A stretch of 48,955 nucleotides of DNA from Gammaproteobacteria bacterium (GCA_026196035.1 JAPHQX010000045.1:1-48955); one strand, 5' to 3'. Counted from the stretch's first letter, positions 24,601 to 33,603 are shown. The notes: generated from the letters alone by a model not told the origin. Made by a program: numbers and translations.

Positions 24601-24684
24601 TTAAAAGCTTATGTAATAAGCTGCAATAAGTGCGGTAATCGACCATAGAATTAAGGCCAGCAACTTAAGTTTGTTTTTTAACAT
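24601..24684 (-). CDS. Possible 27-residue single-helix membrane peptide
   Basis: Between the DUF2892 gene and the cytochrome gene, a frame of 27 codons plus stop encodes a peptide with a basic start (MLKNKLK) and one hydrophobic helix (LLALILWSITALIAAYYISF). This is the usual shape of small bacterial membrane proteins. A weak purine-rich stretch (GAGAGAAC) precedes it. It lies in the same direction as its operon neighbours. It could be chance; conservation would decide. Confidence 0.4.
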   Translation of the reverse strand: MLKNKLKLLALILWSITALIAAYYISF

Positions 24685-24713
24685 GAGTCAGAAGGGTTCT
24701 CTCTATGAATTGA

Positions 24714-24914
24714 TTAGCCACAATTGCTTTCCTTAATCCCCGCTTTTTTTAGCATGCTGTACAAAGGGCAGAAATTGGTGATTCCGCTCTGGGCCAGGTT
24801 GAGGCCAACAAATGCCGCCAGGCCAATCCAGTAAGGATGAACAAAGTGGGCGAGGGCGATACTAATTAATATCATTGTGCCAGCTACTAAATGAACAATT
24901 CGATCAACAGTCAT
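24714..24914 (-). CDS. DUF2892 family small inner-membrane protein
   Basis: The 66-residue protein matches the two-helix DUF2892 (YgaP-like membrane) family. The N-terminus MTVDRIVHLVAGTMIL is followed by a hydrophobic hairpin around FVHPYWIGLAAFVGLNLAQ and the conserved end TNFCPLYSMLKKAGIKES. In other proteins this unit is fused to rhodanese domains; here it is free-standing. The role is unknown. It lies 15 bases after the FadL-type gene. Confidence 0.85.
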   Translation of the reverse strand: MTVDRIVHLVAGTMILISIALAHFVHPYWIGLAAFVGLNLAQSGITNFCPLYSMLKKAGIKESNCG

Positions 24915-24929
24915 ATTTATTCTCCAAGT

Positions 24930-26072
24930 TTAATATTGATAAGAAATCTGAACATTAATTACATTCTGTTCAAGTTCGATAGTGGTTGGTGTAGAAGAAG
25001 AAGTAAGTTTGTTGTTGAAGGCATGTAGATAAGAAACTGAACCTTCAACTCGCTGACCCAGTTTGCGAGTTGCACCCAGCGATAAATGAGTTTCGGTAAT
25101 TGCCAGTGAACCGATGTTATTATCAACATCTTCTGGGTCTATGGGAGATTCGCCATAATTGAAACCGGCACGTATAGTGGTCTTATCATTAAGCTGTTTC
25201 TGTACGCCCAGGGCAAATACCACCTGGTCATCCCAGCCAAAGTTCATGGTAGTGGTTCCGCCAGGTGTTTCAAATGGAACCCGGTCAAGCACATCAGAAA
25301 AACCAATGTATTTAATGTCCGCCTCGACCAGCAGGCCATTACCCGGCTGATATGCCAGACCCAGAGTCAGAGTTTCTGGTGCATCCATGGTCATCGCATA
25401 GGCACCTGCTGTGGTATTCCAGTGGAATTTACTCATGGACTGCTTGCTAATGTAGGATGCGCCAAACTGCATGGCGTCATTTAGTTTATAAATAGCTCCG
25501 AGCGAGAATCCAAAACCGTAAACCTGTTTTTGTGGTAAGTGCATCATCGAATTATCTAATGCCAGACTCTGATAATCGATATTTAAGGCGGCACCAAGGG
25601 CCAGATTGTTATTCAGATGGTAGGAGAAACCGGGTGCTATTTTATAAAATTGTTTGGTAGTGACTACATTCTGGTTTCCAGCCAGTGGTGCAATATCGGC
25701 GAAATCCACTCCCATACCGGATAAGCCAGCCATACCCATGCCAAAGGTTAAGTGTTCATCGATTTTTAAAGCAACGGCACCGGATGGTATCAGGTATACG
25801 TTTGAGTCACTTTCAGTATTATTAGCCTTTCGTGGTGGGTTAAGAAAACCGAAGCCCATATCAAAACGAACATCTTCCATCTTCAGTAATGACAGTCCAG
25901 CTGGGTTGGTGATAACTGTGCCACTGTCCTGGGGTGCTGCGACAACGGCTCCAGCCATACCCCATTGAGTTGCAGTTACACCCAGCATCTGGTCACCATT
26001 GGTTGCATGTACCGTTGATGTGCTAACAGTCAGAGCAGTAAGTACAGCTATTTTAATTGCTTGATTATTCAT
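24930..26072 (-). CDS. FadL/TodX (OmpP1)-family outer-membrane channel
   Basis: The 380-residue beta-barrel has a signal peptide (about 1-23) and the N-terminal plug region NGDQMLGVTATQWGMAGA with SGTVITNPAGLSLL, typical of FadL/TodX channels that import fatty acids or aromatic hydrocarbons. Alternating amphipathic strands continue to the end (NVINVQISYQY, with a C-terminal aromatic residue for barrel assembly). It is somewhat shorter than E. coli FadL. It is the second gene of a cytochrome-containing operon, which suggests uptake of a hydrophobic electron donor, but this is inference. Confidence 0.85.
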   Translation of the reverse strand: MNNQAIKIAVLTALTVSTSTVHATNGDQMLGVTATQWGMAGAVVAAPQDSGTVITNPAGLSLLKMEDVRFDMGFGFLNPPRKANNTESDSNVYLIPSGAVALKIDEHLTFGMGMAGLSGMGVDFADIAPLAGNQNVVTTKQFYKIAPGFSYHLNNNLALGAALNIDYQSLALDNSMMHLPQKQVYGFGFSLGAIYKLNDAMQFGASYISKQSMSKFHWNTTAGAYAMTMDAPETLTLGLAYQPGNGLLVEADIKYIGFSDVLDRVPFETPGGTTTMNFGWDDQVVFALGVQKQLNDKTTIRAGFNYGESPIDPEDVDNNIGSLAITETHLSLGATRKLGQRVEGSVSYLHAFNNKLTSSSTPTTIELEQNVINVQISYQY

Positions 26073-26089
26073 TAAAATATATCCTCAAT

Positions 26090-26722
26090 TTAACGTAAAC
26101 GACTAGAAAGACCGGGTTGTCCTCTAAATACCTGATGACATGCAACGCAACCTTCTGCAATTTTTCCTACATAACCTGTTGCTTCGCTTATATTGCCTTT
26201 ATCTGCTGCAGATGCGAGGCGCAAGGCGTTTCCTTCGACTAAATCATTAAAGCCAACAAGGCTTGCCAGGCTTTCATCATTAACATCGTTTTGTTTCATG
26301 TAAGGTAGTAAACCACCTACCGGTAGTCGATGATTTGCCAGCCGTCTTGCTGAATCAGCAGCTTGCTCGGTATTGTCTGTGGCAAGGCCAGATATGATGC
26401 TCTGGTAATCAGACAGTACCTCATTCATGACCTGGCGCAAGGTAAGCTGTTTACTACGTCGTTCATGTTTAGAAAGAATTTTCATTAATTCCATTTTTGT
26501 TTGTTTGGATAATCCTTTAACCTGTTTCTGTAAGTCGGGCTTCATTAATGCCATATCAGACTTCATGGTTTTTTGCATGGACATCATGGTTGTTTTATCC
26601 ATGCTTTGTGTGTCAGCAGGTGCTGAGCCTGCAAATGCGATTAACGCAGTACCTGTAACAAGGGTTTGAATGAGCCTGATTACTGGTTTAATAGTAAAAT
26701 ATTTTATTGGAGTAGATGACAT
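26090..26722 (-). CDS. Periplasmic c-type cytochrome with C-terminal haem site
   Basis: The 210-residue protein has a signal sequence up to about residue 37 (AGSAPA), then a methionine- and lysine-rich helical region, and one haem motif CVACH at residues 192-196 near the C-terminus. It thus resembles cytochrome c' with an extended N-terminal half. It is the first gene of the five-gene minus-strand operon, divergent from the response regulator gene over 142 bases. The similarity to the last gene of the operon in haem position suggests two related cytochromes acting in one pathway. Confidence 0.72.
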   Translation of the reverse strand: MSSTPIKYFTIKPVIRLIQTLVTGTALIAFAGSAPADTQSMDKTTMMSMQKTMKSDMALMKPDLQKQVKGLSKQTKMELMKILSKHERRSKQLTLRQVMNEVLSDYQSIISGLATDNTEQAADSARRLANHRLPVGGLLPYMKQNDVNDESLASLVGFNDLVEGNALRLASAADKGNISEATGYVGKIAEGCVACHQVFRGQPGLSSRLR

Positions 26723-26834
26723 ATGCTTTATTCCAGTTTGGTAGCGGAAGATTGTATGCTGCCTTTTGTTAAAGGCTTCATACTGACATAATGAAGCAGA
26801 TATATTTCCTGGTTATTTCAGGAAGCCTGTGAAA

Positions 26835-26851
26835 TGTAACAAATTGTTACA
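26835..26851. promoter_or_regulatory. Perfect 8-base-arm palindrome before the OmpR-like gene
   Basis: TGTAACAA-A-TTGTTACA sits 13 bases before the regulator start codon, in the region shared with the divergent cytochrome operon. GTAACA half sites are characteristic of OmpR-type DNA binding, so this is a candidate autoregulatory operator. Confidence 0.5.
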
Positions 26852-26864
26852 GAAGTAAAAGCTA

Positions 26865-27590
26865 ATGAACGATTCAAATATTAAACTTGAAAAAATACTC
26901 ATAGTGGATGACGATAAAGCTTTACGTGATCTTCTTAAGCGTTATTTGACTGAAAATGGTTATACAACACTAACGGTAAATGATGGTGTCGCAATGAGTA
27001 AGGTGCTGGCTGAAACCACGCCTGACCTTATAATTCTGGATTTGATGCTACCAGGAGAAGATGGGCTAACACTTGCCAAACAGGTTCGTAGTCAGGGAAA
27101 TATACCTATTATTATTTTATCCGCCCGGGGTGATGAAGTGGATCGTATTGTTGGTCTCGAAATAGGTGCAGATGATTATCTGGCTAAACCGTTTAATCCT
27201 AGAGAATTGCTGGCCCGGATTCGCTCAGTATTAAGACGTAGCCAGATCAATCAGAAAGAAGTAGCTGTTAGTGATCAGAAAAAAACCTTTGGTAATTATC
27301 TTGTACAGTCTGAAAGCAGGCAGCTCTTTTTTAATGATAAAGAAGTGGTACTCACCAGCGGTGAATTTGCCTTGCTAGAAGTGTTTGTTAATAACCCTAA
27401 TCGCGTACTGAATCGAGATTCACTGTTACAATTTCTCAGAGGATATGAGCATCAGCCTTATGACCGCAGTATTGATGTGCGTGTGACCAGGTTGAGGCGA
27501 AAAATTGAGCCTGATCCTTCTAAACCTGTATATATCAGAACAGTCTGGGGAGAAGGCTATATATTTACTCCCGAGGCTAAAGAAAGCTAA
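26865..27590 (+). CDS. OmpR-family response regulator
   Basis: The 241-residue regulator has a receiver domain with the acidic cluster Asp15-17, phosphoacceptor Asp59 (LIILDLMLPGEDG) and LAKPFNPRELLARIR. A winged-helix effector follows (LTSGEFALLEVFVNNPNRVLN, SIDVRVTRLRRKIE, YIRTVWGEGYIF). The sequence is close to E. coli OmpR throughout the receiver. Its kinase partner begins within 6 bases. It is divergent from the cytochrome/FadL operon and may control it; a palindrome lies between. Confidence 0.92.
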   Translation: MNDSNIKLEKILIVDDDKALRDLLKRYLTENGYTTLTVNDGVAMSKVLAETTPDLIILDLMLPGEDGLTLAKQVRSQGNIPIIILSARGDEVDRIVGLEIGADDYLAKPFNPRELLARIRSVLRRSQINQKEVAVSDQKKTFGNYLVQSESRQLFFNDKEVVLTSGEFALLEVFVNNPNRVLNRDSLLQFLRGYEHQPYDRSIDVRVTRLRRKIEPDPSKPVYIRTVWGEGYIFTPEAKES

Positions 27591-27595
27591 TCTTG

Positions 27596-28915
27596 ATGAA
27601 GTTACCAGCTACTCTGTTTGCCAGAACCGTAACTGTGATTGCAGCAGCTTCTATGGTGTTCTTTTTGTTTGCATTAAGCATAGTTGGGTACTTTATACTG
27701 GTGCCTGTTGGAAAACAGTCGGCAAATGACCTGGCAGCATTAATGATATTTAGTGCTAAAACCTGGGCAAAAACCAGTGCTGTTGAAAGATCTAAATTCG
27801 AGCAGGACATGCTTGAAAAGTACAGCCTTAATATCTCAGAAAACCAGCAAGTGGAGCCGGTTAAATTTAAACCCTTACCTTATTATTACTTTCTTGAATC
27901 ATCCCTTGAGTCATATGTCGGGCATGCTGTATATCTTAAAATTTCACGGGATGATAATGGTGAAGAATGGTACTGGGCGTATATACCCATTAACGATAGA
28001 AATGTATATGTTGGATTTCCTGGCTCGCATGTCAATGTACGGCCACCACTGGTTCTGATATTGCTGCTTATTGTTGGTGGCCTGGCAATCCTGGTAACAG
28101 CCGCAGCACTGGTTCGGCATCTGACAAAGCCGCTGGAATGTTTAACCCGGAATGCACTGCGTATTGGTAGCGGTGAACAGCCAGAACTGATCCCCGAAAC
28201 AGGGCCGGAAGAAATGCTGACACTGGCAAAAAGTTTTAACACAATGGCAGTTCAGGTAAAAGAGTTACTCACTAATCGGACAACATTGCTAGCCGGTATA
28301 TCTCATGATCTTCGAACACCGCTGGCGCGTATTCAACTGGCACTGGAAATGTTACCCAAAGATGCTGATCCTGTTATTGTCGATGGAATACGTGGTGATG
28401 TAGAACAAATGAACTGTCTGATAGGTCAGTTTCTCGAACTGAGTCGTGTACTGGAGAAAGGTGAAAAACAGTCGATTGAAATCACTGAAATACTGGAGGA
28501 CCTGGTTAGTTGTGGTAAGCGTGGAGGCGCAAACATTCATTGGCAAGCCCATGAAAAATGTCATCTGTTAAGTAATCCGATGGCTGTGCGCCGAATTATT
28601 GTTAACTTGCTGGAAAATGCGGTGCGCTATAGTGAAGGTCAAACTGTCGAGGTGGATTATGCATGTGAAAAAGATCAGGTGACGATAAAAATTCTGGATA
28701 GAGGGCCTGGTATTCCCGCTAATGAACAGGAGGCTGTTTTCAGGCCTTTTTACCGCCTGGATCAATCACGCAATACTGAAACAGGGGGGACCGGGCTTGG
28801 TCTGAGTATTGCGCTACAGCTGGCAAAAGTTCATAAAATAAAAATACGCCTCTATGACAGAACAGGTGGAGGAACTATTGCTGAAATAAAAATTCCGAAT
28901 GAAAGCCTGGCATAA
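27596..28915 (+). CDS. EnvZ-like sensor histidine kinase
   Basis: From the ATG at 27596 (a TTG one codon earlier is possible) the kinase is 439 residues. TM1 lies near 12-35, a periplasmic domain of about 115 residues follows, TM2 near 152-174, then HAMP and a dimerisation helix with His237 in AGISHDLRTPLARIQ. The ATP domain carries NLLENAVRYS, DRGPGIP, FRPFYRLDQSR and GGTGLGLSIA. The layout and the LFARTV start resemble EnvZ. It pairs with the OmpR-like regulator directly upstream. The signal is unknown; EnvZ itself responds to osmotic and pH stress. Confidence 0.9.
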   Translation: MKLPATLFARTVTVIAAASMVFFLFALSIVGYFILVPVGKQSANDLAALMIFSAKTWAKTSAVERSKFEQDMLEKYSLNISENQQVEPVKFKPLPYYYFLESSLESYVGHAVYLKISRDDNGEEWYWAYIPINDRNVYVGFPGSHVNVRPPLVLILLLIVGGLAILVTAAALVRHLTKPLECLTRNALRIGSGEQPELIPETGPEEMLTLAKSFNTMAVQVKELLTNRTTLLAGISHDLRTPLARIQLALEMLPKDADPVIVDGIRGDVEQMNCLIGQFLELSRVLEKGEKQSIEITEILEDLVSCGKRGGANIHWQAHEKCHLLSNPMAVRRIIVNLLENAVRYSEGQTVEVDYACEKDQVTIKILDRGPGIPANEQEAVFRPFYRLDQSRNTETGGTGLGLSIALQLAKVHKIKIRLYDRTGGGTIAEIKIPNESLA

Positions 28916-28922
28916 AATAATC

Positions 28923-28976
28923 AGCTCCTGAGTAGAAATATCTTGTTCCGAAAATTGAAGATGCTGGAGCTTTTAT
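28923..28976 (+). terminator. Probable terminator after the kinase gene
   Basis: AGCTCC (28923-28928) pairs with GGAGCT (28966-28971), with an inner ATCTT/AAGAT stem nested in the loop, and TTTT follows. The folded form is longer than a standard terminator. Confidence 0.4.
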
Positions 28977-29074
28977 TAAATTGAAAGCATAGTGCCTGAG
29001 AATTTCAGCGGGTCTTAACCAGGTTGGTTTTTCAATAGCTTCGATCTACTAACCAGTCGAAGTTATTCGTTTCA

Positions 29075-30154
29075 CTAAGCAGATTTATTTTTTATTACCT
29101 GATTGAAAAGTTCTATCCACTGGCTGTCAAACTGAGTTCCCGAGTTGCTGTTGATTTCCATAATGGCCTGCATCGGTGTTTTGATTTCTTCACGATGATT
29201 TCTTTCGTGTGTTAGTGCCTCAAAGGTATCAACTATAGCAATAATTTTTGCACCGTCAGAAATTTCATCCTGTTTCAAACCCTGTGGGTAACCGTTGCCA
29301 TCTGAACGTTCGTGATGTTGAAACACCATTTCTGTTGCAGCTTCCCAGCCGGGTATACGTTTGATCCATTGATATCCCAGATGACAGTGTTCCCTTAATA
29401 CCAGTTCATCATCACAACTTAAAGGTAAGGGCATAATAAGAATATTATAGGGGATAAATGACATGCCGATATCATGTGCATAAACCGCGGCTGTTAACTG
29501 TTTAATGTCAACAGGATGACTGGCTAGTGTGTTTATCTTAAGGCAGATATCCAGTATGCGTTTGTTTCTGCCTGACCAGTGAGGAAAGAAACTTTCTATT
29601 TGCTGGCTGACTTCAATAAAGAAATCCAGATCATCTTCAGTGTAAAGAGAGTTAGTACTGGTTTTATCTATGTTATTGGTTATTTGATGACCACCATCAG
29701 GATCAATTTTATTTAAAATACTGGTTATAGTTTGCTCTAGCGTGTTGTTGTTTGTCTGGTTTAATTCAGTGATGGCATTTGATAAGAACATAATATCTTC
29801 ACTGCTGTTCCTGTCCTGAAGCTGCAGGCTGGCTAGTTCACGTACCTGATTGATGACTGTTAGAATAAGTTGACTTAGTTCGGGTATATATTGAAGTTTA
29901 TTGTGACGAATATCGTCCAGAGTGTTTTCAAGCACATGGATAATGGCTGATAAGTCATCAAGTGCAACCATGCGTAAATTGCTTTTGATGGAATGTACGC
30001 TGCGAAACAGTTTGTTTATAAGCTGGCTGTTATCAGGGCCTGATTCTGCTTCGGCAAAAGTGCGTTCAAGTTCTTCGTAGGCATCGAGGTATTCGTCAAG
30101 AAAATCCTTGATGATGTCTGCGTCCAGTTCAAATATATTTTCGTCCGTGCCCAT
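29075..30154 (-). CDS. HPt domain fused to an HD-GYP-like domain
   Basis: The 359-residue protein starts with a histidine phosphotransfer domain, about 1-110, with His54 in FRSVHSIKSNLRM. It ends with an HD-GYP-type domain of the cyclic-di-GMP phosphodiesterase class: AHDIGMSFIPYNIL, REHCHLGYQWI, HHERSDGNGYPQGL and IVDTFEALTHERN. Two departures stand out: the first metal-binding His appears replaced (SGRNKRI where SGHxxRV is usual), and HDIGM lacks the Lys of HDxGK. Either could weaken catalysis. Phosphorelay input to c-di-GMP signalling is the likely logic. It lies about 80 bases downstream of mgtE on the same strand. Confidence 0.82.
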   Translation of the reverse strand: MGTDENIFELDADIIKDFLDEYLDAYEELERTFAEAESGPDNSQLINKLFRSVHSIKSNLRMVALDDLSAIIHVLENTLDDIRHNKLQYIPELSQLILTVINQVRELASLQLQDRNSSEDIMFLSNAITELNQTNNNTLEQTITSILNKIDPDGGHQITNNIDKTSTNSLYTEDDLDFFIEVSQQIESFFPHWSGRNKRILDICLKINTLASHPVDIKQLTAAVYAHDIGMSFIPYNILIMPLPLSCDDELVLREHCHLGYQWIKRIPGWEAATEMVFQHHERSDGNGYPQGLKQDEISDGAKIIAIVDTFEALTHERNHREEIKTPMQAIMEINSNSGTQFDSQWIELFNQVIKNKSA

Positions 30155-30236
30155 GCAAAGTATCCATTAAGAAAAATAACCTTACAAAGTATAGACATAT
30201 ATTTAGTGGATTGAGGCCATTCGAACGGGGGGTAAT

Positions 30237-31598
30237 TTATAATAGAAACAGGGTCGCTAGCCCAAGAAAGGCCAGTAAGCCTACTATATCGGTAATGGTC
30301 GTAAGTATAACGCTGCCCGCAATTGCTGGATCAATACCGAATTTACGCAGAACTAATGGAATAATAACGCCAGAAGCAGCAGCAAAGACCAGGTTGATGA
30401 TCAGGGCTGCGGCAATAATGATGCCGATGGAAATGTCTCCAAACCAGAGAATGGCGATAGCTGCAACCACCAGTGCCCATAATGTTCCATTCAGTAAACT
30501 GACAATGACTTCTTTATTGAAAATCCATTTTCTATTGCTGCGGCTGACCTGGCCCAGAGCCATGGCACGAATTACCAGTGTAATGGTCTGGCTGCCCGCA
30601 ATGCCGCCCATGCTGGCAACCACATTCATTAAAATGGCAACAGTGACCACTTTTTCTAAAGTGGTTTCAAAGTTGCTGACAACCCAGGATGCCATAAATG
30701 CTGTAATCAGGTTAATACCTAACCAGATGGCTCGACGTTGACTGCTGGGAAATGCCGGTGCAAACAGGTCTTCTTCATCATTTAAGCCTGCCATACTCAA
30801 GACTGAGTGATCGGCTTCATCACGAATAACATCGACCACATCATCGATGGTAATGCGACCCAGCAGAATATTGTTACCATCAATGACAGGTGCGGAGATC
30901 AGGTCATGATTCTCAAACAGTTTGGCGACATCACTGTCAGACATGTCCGAGGGTATGGCTTCACTCTGCTTGTCCATGATGTCATCAACAGTATTGACGG
31001 GTTCATTGATTAACAGGCGGGATAGTGGCAGGGTGCCCAGGTAATGGTTGTCCCGATCGACAACTATCAGGCTGTCTGTAAGGTCAGGGATTTCACCCAG
31101 TAAGCGTAGATAGCGTAGTACTACATCCAGTGTAACTTCTGGTCGTATTGTAATAGTATCGGTGTTCATTAGACCACCGGCACTATCCTCAGGAAATGAT
31201 AATACAGATTCAAGGAGTTTACGGTGCTGGCTATCGAGAGAATGTAAAACCTTGTCTATAACCGCATCTGGCAGAGACTGAACAAAGTCAGCAGAGTCAT
31301 CAACATCCAGGCCTTCCGCAACATTACCCAGTTCTTCCGGGGACATGTCTTTAATTAAGTGGTTTCTAAGTTCCTCGCCGATATTAATTAGGACCTCGCC
31401 TTCAATTTCCTTGGCGACCAGTTCCCATATTAGCGTTCGTTCACGGGGAGGTAGTGATTCAAGTAGATTGGCAATTTCGGCTGGATGCAGAGTGTTGAGC
31501 ATGCCCCTTGCAGTATGCAGGGTTCCGGATTCCAGTGCTGCAGACAGGGCCTCAATGTTTTGTTCTGTTGTTTCAGTTGTGTCTACAGTATCGACCAT
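30237..31598 (-). CDS. mgtE: Magnesium channel MgtE
   Basis: MgtE is a gated inner-membrane Mg2+ channel. The 453-residue protein has the cytoplasmic N domain (about 1-130, LHPAEIANLLESLPPRER), two CBS repeats at about 135-260 (DSAGGLMNTDTITIRPE, LISAPVIDGNNILLGRITI) and five TM helices from about 285 to the end. The conserved pore segment VASMGGIAGSQT is present. No Mg2+-responsive leader is apparent upstream in the short 106-base gap. Confidence 0.93.
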   Translation of the reverse strand: MVDTVDTTETTEQNIEALSAALESGTLHTARGMLNTLHPAEIANLLESLPPRERTLIWELVAKEIEGEVLINIGEELRNHLIKDMSPEELGNVAEGLDVDDSADFVQSLPDAVIDKVLHSLDSQHRKLLESVLSFPEDSAGGLMNTDTITIRPEVTLDVVLRYLRLLGEIPDLTDSLIVVDRDNHYLGTLPLSRLLINEPVNTVDDIMDKQSEAIPSDMSDSDVAKLFENHDLISAPVIDGNNILLGRITIDDVVDVIRDEADHSVLSMAGLNDEEDLFAPAFPSSQRRAIWLGINLITAFMASWVVSNFETTLEKVVTVAILMNVVASMGGIAGSQTITLVIRAMALGQVSRSNRKWIFNKEVIVSLLNGTLWALVVAAIAILWFGDISIGIIIAAALIINLVFAAASGVIIPLVLRKFGIDPAIAGSVILTTITDIVGLLAFLGLATLFLL

Positions 31599-31704
31599 GT
31601 TGAATGAGCCCGGTTTTTTGTGTTACATGTTTTTGTTAAGTTTAGCAGTAAAGTTGGCAGGGGAGTTTAAGTTTTGAGAATACTGGGTTCAAGTTTCTGG
31701 CTAA

Positions 31705-33603
31705 TTAATTCTCTATTTTGTAAATGGGCATCTCAATCCATAGTGTTGCGCCACTGTCAGGTATGCTTTCAGCACCAATAAATCCATTCATGAGTTCTAT
31801 TAGTTGCATGGAGATACTAAGTCCAATGCCGGAGCCCTCTATATTTCCACCTTCGTGACCCAGGCGATTAAAAGGCTCGAATAGCTCGTTGATCTTATCC
31901 AGTGAAATACCCTTTCCAGTATCCGATATATTAATGCGAATAGCATTATTATTGATATTTTCACAGTTTATTGTAATAAGGCCTTCCGGTTTATTGTACT
32001 TGCATGCATTCGATAGCAGGTTTAGAAAAACCTGTGTCAGGCGTAATTTATCAGCACGAACAATGATTCCACTGCATTCATTCATGGTTTCTTCGAGTGT
32101 GAGATTGTTTTTTTCCAGATCAGGTTTAATTAGTGATATACATTCATTTACAAGTTCACTGATATTTACCGATATAATATCCAGCTTAATATGTCCTGAT
32201 TCAATTGTGGATAAGTCAAGAATATTATTAATAAGGTTTAATAAATGATTTCCTGCTGTCTCAATAATATTCAGGTTGTTCTTCTGCCATTCTGACGGAG
32301 GTTCTTTTTCATCCAGTAACATGATTTGTGAAAATCCGATGATTGAATTTAAAGGTGTGCGTAATTCATGGCTCATATGAGAAATGAATTCCATTTTTGC
32401 TTTGCTAGATAGTTCGGCTTTTTCTTTGGCCTTAATTAATTCCTTTTCGGCATGTTTTCTTTCGCTGATATCTCGAATGACGGCTACAAATCCTTTTTTG
32501 TTATAGTATTTTATGGGGGATATATTGATTTCGAGTGGAAATATGGTGCCGTCTTTTTTCTGTCCGTAAAGGTCTCTATTTTTGTTTAATATGCGAGGAG
32601 CGTGTAATGCAGACTGCTGGATGTATTGATCGTGGTGTGATTTTTCATCAGGAGTCAGCAGAATAGATGTGCTCGCACCGATTACTTCATTTCTGCGATA
32701 GCCAAATATTTTCTCAGCTCCATAATTAAATATTTCAATTAATCCATTCTGGTCTATCGATATTATAGCTTCACTTACATTGTCAATTAGGGAATTGAGC
32801 CTGGCTTCATGCTCTTTATTGATTTTTAATGTGTCGAAATGATGGCTGATTTTTATGGCTACTAATAATGAGATTGCTATGGTTGCTGTAGTTGCACCTA
32901 TAATCCATGCCAGAATGTTTCCTGATATAGTTGTCTCGTTAATGGGTGGGTTATTGCTGGGGAAATAATAAGTTGCGAACATTGCTGTGTAATGCGTAGC
33001 AGCTATTGCGAACCCCATGGCAATTGATGGAAGAATAAACCGATTATCAAACAAAATTAATTTAGTGCTTTTGGCATCCGCCCATAACTTTAATGTTAGT
33101 GCAATGTAGGCAAGTAAGGTAGCAACAATGATCGAGAGAATGAATAAGCCGGGATCATAGAGCATATTGGCATTCATAATCATGCCGCTCATACCCGTGT
33201 AATGCATGGTGCTAATGCCAAGTCCCATAAATATTGAATTAATCAATATGTTGGACTGCTTGCGGGATGTTAATAGTACAATGAAGCTGGCAAGGATGGC
33301 AGGGATAATGGAGATTGCTGTTATCCATGGATTATAGCTAACAGTAATAGTGATGGGTAAATTGAATGCTAGTATACCAATGAAATGCATAGCCCAGATG
33401 CCCATGCCCTGAGTAATTGCGCCGAAAATTAGCCAGTTAAGTTGATTTTTGCGATTATCAAGATCAATTTTTCGGGTTAAAATAAAAGCACTATAAGATG
33501 CAATGCTGGCTACTAAAAGCGAAAGAGATACAAGAGCAGGGTCATATGATCCCTGTATCGAATTTTCTAATATGCTTGAATTATTAAGAAAATTAAAATG
33601 CAT
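31705..33603 (-). CDS. MHYT-PAS hybrid membrane sensor histidine kinase
   Basis: The 632-residue kinase begins with an integral-membrane MHYT domain of about seven helices. Its three motifs are AMHFIG, TMHYTG and ATHYTA, proposed in the literature to bind metal and sense a gas such as O2, CO or NO. A PAS domain follows at about 265-370, then HisKA with His412 in HMSHELRTPLNS and an ATP domain (LLSNACKYN, DTGKGI, GSGIGLSISMQL). It has no receiver domain and no regulator gene next to it. It lies between mgtE and ptsI, with its own upstream region of 124 bases. Confidence 0.9.
   Translation of the reverse strand: MHFNFLNNSSILENSIQGSYDPALVSLSLLVASIASYSAFILTRKIDLDNRKNQLNWLIFGAITQGMGIWAMHFIGILAFNLPITITVSYNPWITAISIIPAILASFIVLLTSRKQSNILINSIFMGLGISTMHYTGMSGMIMNANMLYDPGLFILSIIVATLLAYIALTLKLWADAKSTKLILFDNRFILPSIAMGFAIAATHYTAMFATYYFPSNNPPINETTISGNILAWIIGATTATIAISLLVAIKISHHFDTLKINKEHEARLNSLIDNVSEAIISIDQNGLIEIFNYGAEKIFGYRRNEVIGASTSILLTPDEKSHHDQYIQQSALHAPRILNKNRDLYGQKKDGTIFPLEINISPIKYYNKKGFVAVIRDISERKHAEKELIKAKEKAELSSKAKMEFISHMSHELRTPLNSIIGFSQIMLLDEKEPPSEWQKNNLNIIETAGNHLLNLINNILDLSTIESGHIKLDIISVNISELVNECISLIKPDLEKNNLTLEETMNECSGIIVRADKLRLTQVFLNLLSNACKYNKPEGLITINCENINNNAIRINISDTGKGISLDKINELFEPFNRLGHEGGNIEGSGIGLSISMQLIELMNGFIGAESIPDSGATLWIEMPIYKIEN

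Noticed and set aside
30211-30741. 176-codon open frame on the plus strand
   Set aside because: It lies wholly antisense to the well-supported mgtE membrane domain and reads as low-complexity Met/Ala/Ile-rich sequence, the shadow of hydrophobic codons.
32560-32720. Haem signature in the PAS domain of the MHYT kinase
   Set aside because: An HHDQY segment exists, but the Arg is 19 rather than 20 residues on and the IIGIGR motif is absent, so a generic PAS fits better.
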